A stretch of 5,527 bases of DNA from Planctomycetota bacterium (GTDB taxonomy: Bacteria > Planctomycetota > UBA1135). Positions 5,391 through 5,527 of the stretch are shown piece after piece (position 1 is the stretch's first letter; each line of letters starts with the position of its first letter). The position numbers and the translations under genes are program-made. The stretch spans positions 190,254 through 195,780 of the forward strand of contig NVWJ01000006.1 of the NCBI GenBank assembly GCA_002746235.1. Reading direction: 5' to 3'. The notes under the pieces were generated by a model that was not told where the DNA came from, did no database searches, and saw only the letters and a list, made by a program, of their open reading frames with translations.

Positions 5391-5527
5391 ATGTCCGGAA
5401 AAAAGAAACCAGCCGAGTATGAGGCCGTCGTCAACCGCAAAGCAAAGCGGGAATACGAAATCATTGAGACCCTTGAAGCGGGGATTTCACTGCTTGGTAC
5501 CGAGGTCAAATCCTTGCGTGCCGGTCG
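5391..5527 (+). CDS. smpB: SsrA (tmRNA)-binding protein SmpB (partial, N-terminal 45 residues)
   Basis: The visible 45 codons start [18 protein letters not shown] and continue with [26 protein letters not shown], the conserved SmpB N-terminus ([22 protein letters not shown]). SmpB binds tmRNA and places it in the decoding centre of stalled ribosomes for trans-translation. The ATG at 5391 is preceded by AAGGA at 5373-5377, an acceptable SD at a slightly long distance of 13 nt. The gene runs off the right edge; the full family length is about 150-160 residues. It diverges from tRNA-Leu across 59 bp, and the tmRNA gene itself is not in the window. Confidence 0.95.
   Translation, partial: MSGKKKPAEYEAVVNRKAKREYEIIETLEAGISLLGTEVKSLRAG

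Overview
The window looks like ordinary chromosome from a Gram-negative bacterium of moderate GC content (roughly 55%, judged by eye). No mobile element, phage gene or CRISPR array is visible. The two genes at the left carry export signals. The right part is a compact set of translation and RNA-metabolism genes: rsmG, pcnB, smpB and three tRNAs. A PcnB-type poly(A) polymerase and CCA encoded in all three tRNA genes fit Proteobacteria, Acidobacteria or related phyla. The lineage cannot be fixed from the sequence alone.

Left part (1-3093): two divergent genes are separated by 88 bp. On the minus strand (1-641) is an exported HtrA/Deg-type trypsin-like serine protease. It is cut by the window edge exactly at its catalytic serine codon. 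On the plus strand (730-3093) is a 787-residue secreted protein with a jelly-roll carbohydrate-binding-like region and a (beta/alpha)8-like region. That second region carries a GNE motif and a later strand-end glutamate, as in clan GH-A glycoside hydrolases. The intergenic region holds a perfect 14-bp palindrome that could be an operator.

Right part (3111-5331, all minus strand): the transcription order is tRNA-Leu(CAG), 34 nt, tRNA-Trp(CCA), 10 nt, rsmG, 1-nt overlap, pcnB, 18 nt, tRNA-Val(GAC). The spacing argues for one mixed tRNA/mRNA transcription unit in which tRNA processing would release the mRNA. smpB, the tmRNA-binding protein, starts on the plus strand at 5391 and runs off the right edge. 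It diverges from tRNA-Leu across a 59-bp promoter region. The glycoside hydrolase gene and tRNA-Val converge with only 17 bp between them and no evident intrinsic terminator.

I found no clearly new multi-gene system. The points most worth checking are the organisation of the tRNA-mRNA-tRNA operon (including an almost leaderless rsmG), the competing stems around tRNA-Val, a consensus TATAAT inside a palindrome between two tRNAs, and the unassigned glycoside hydrolase.
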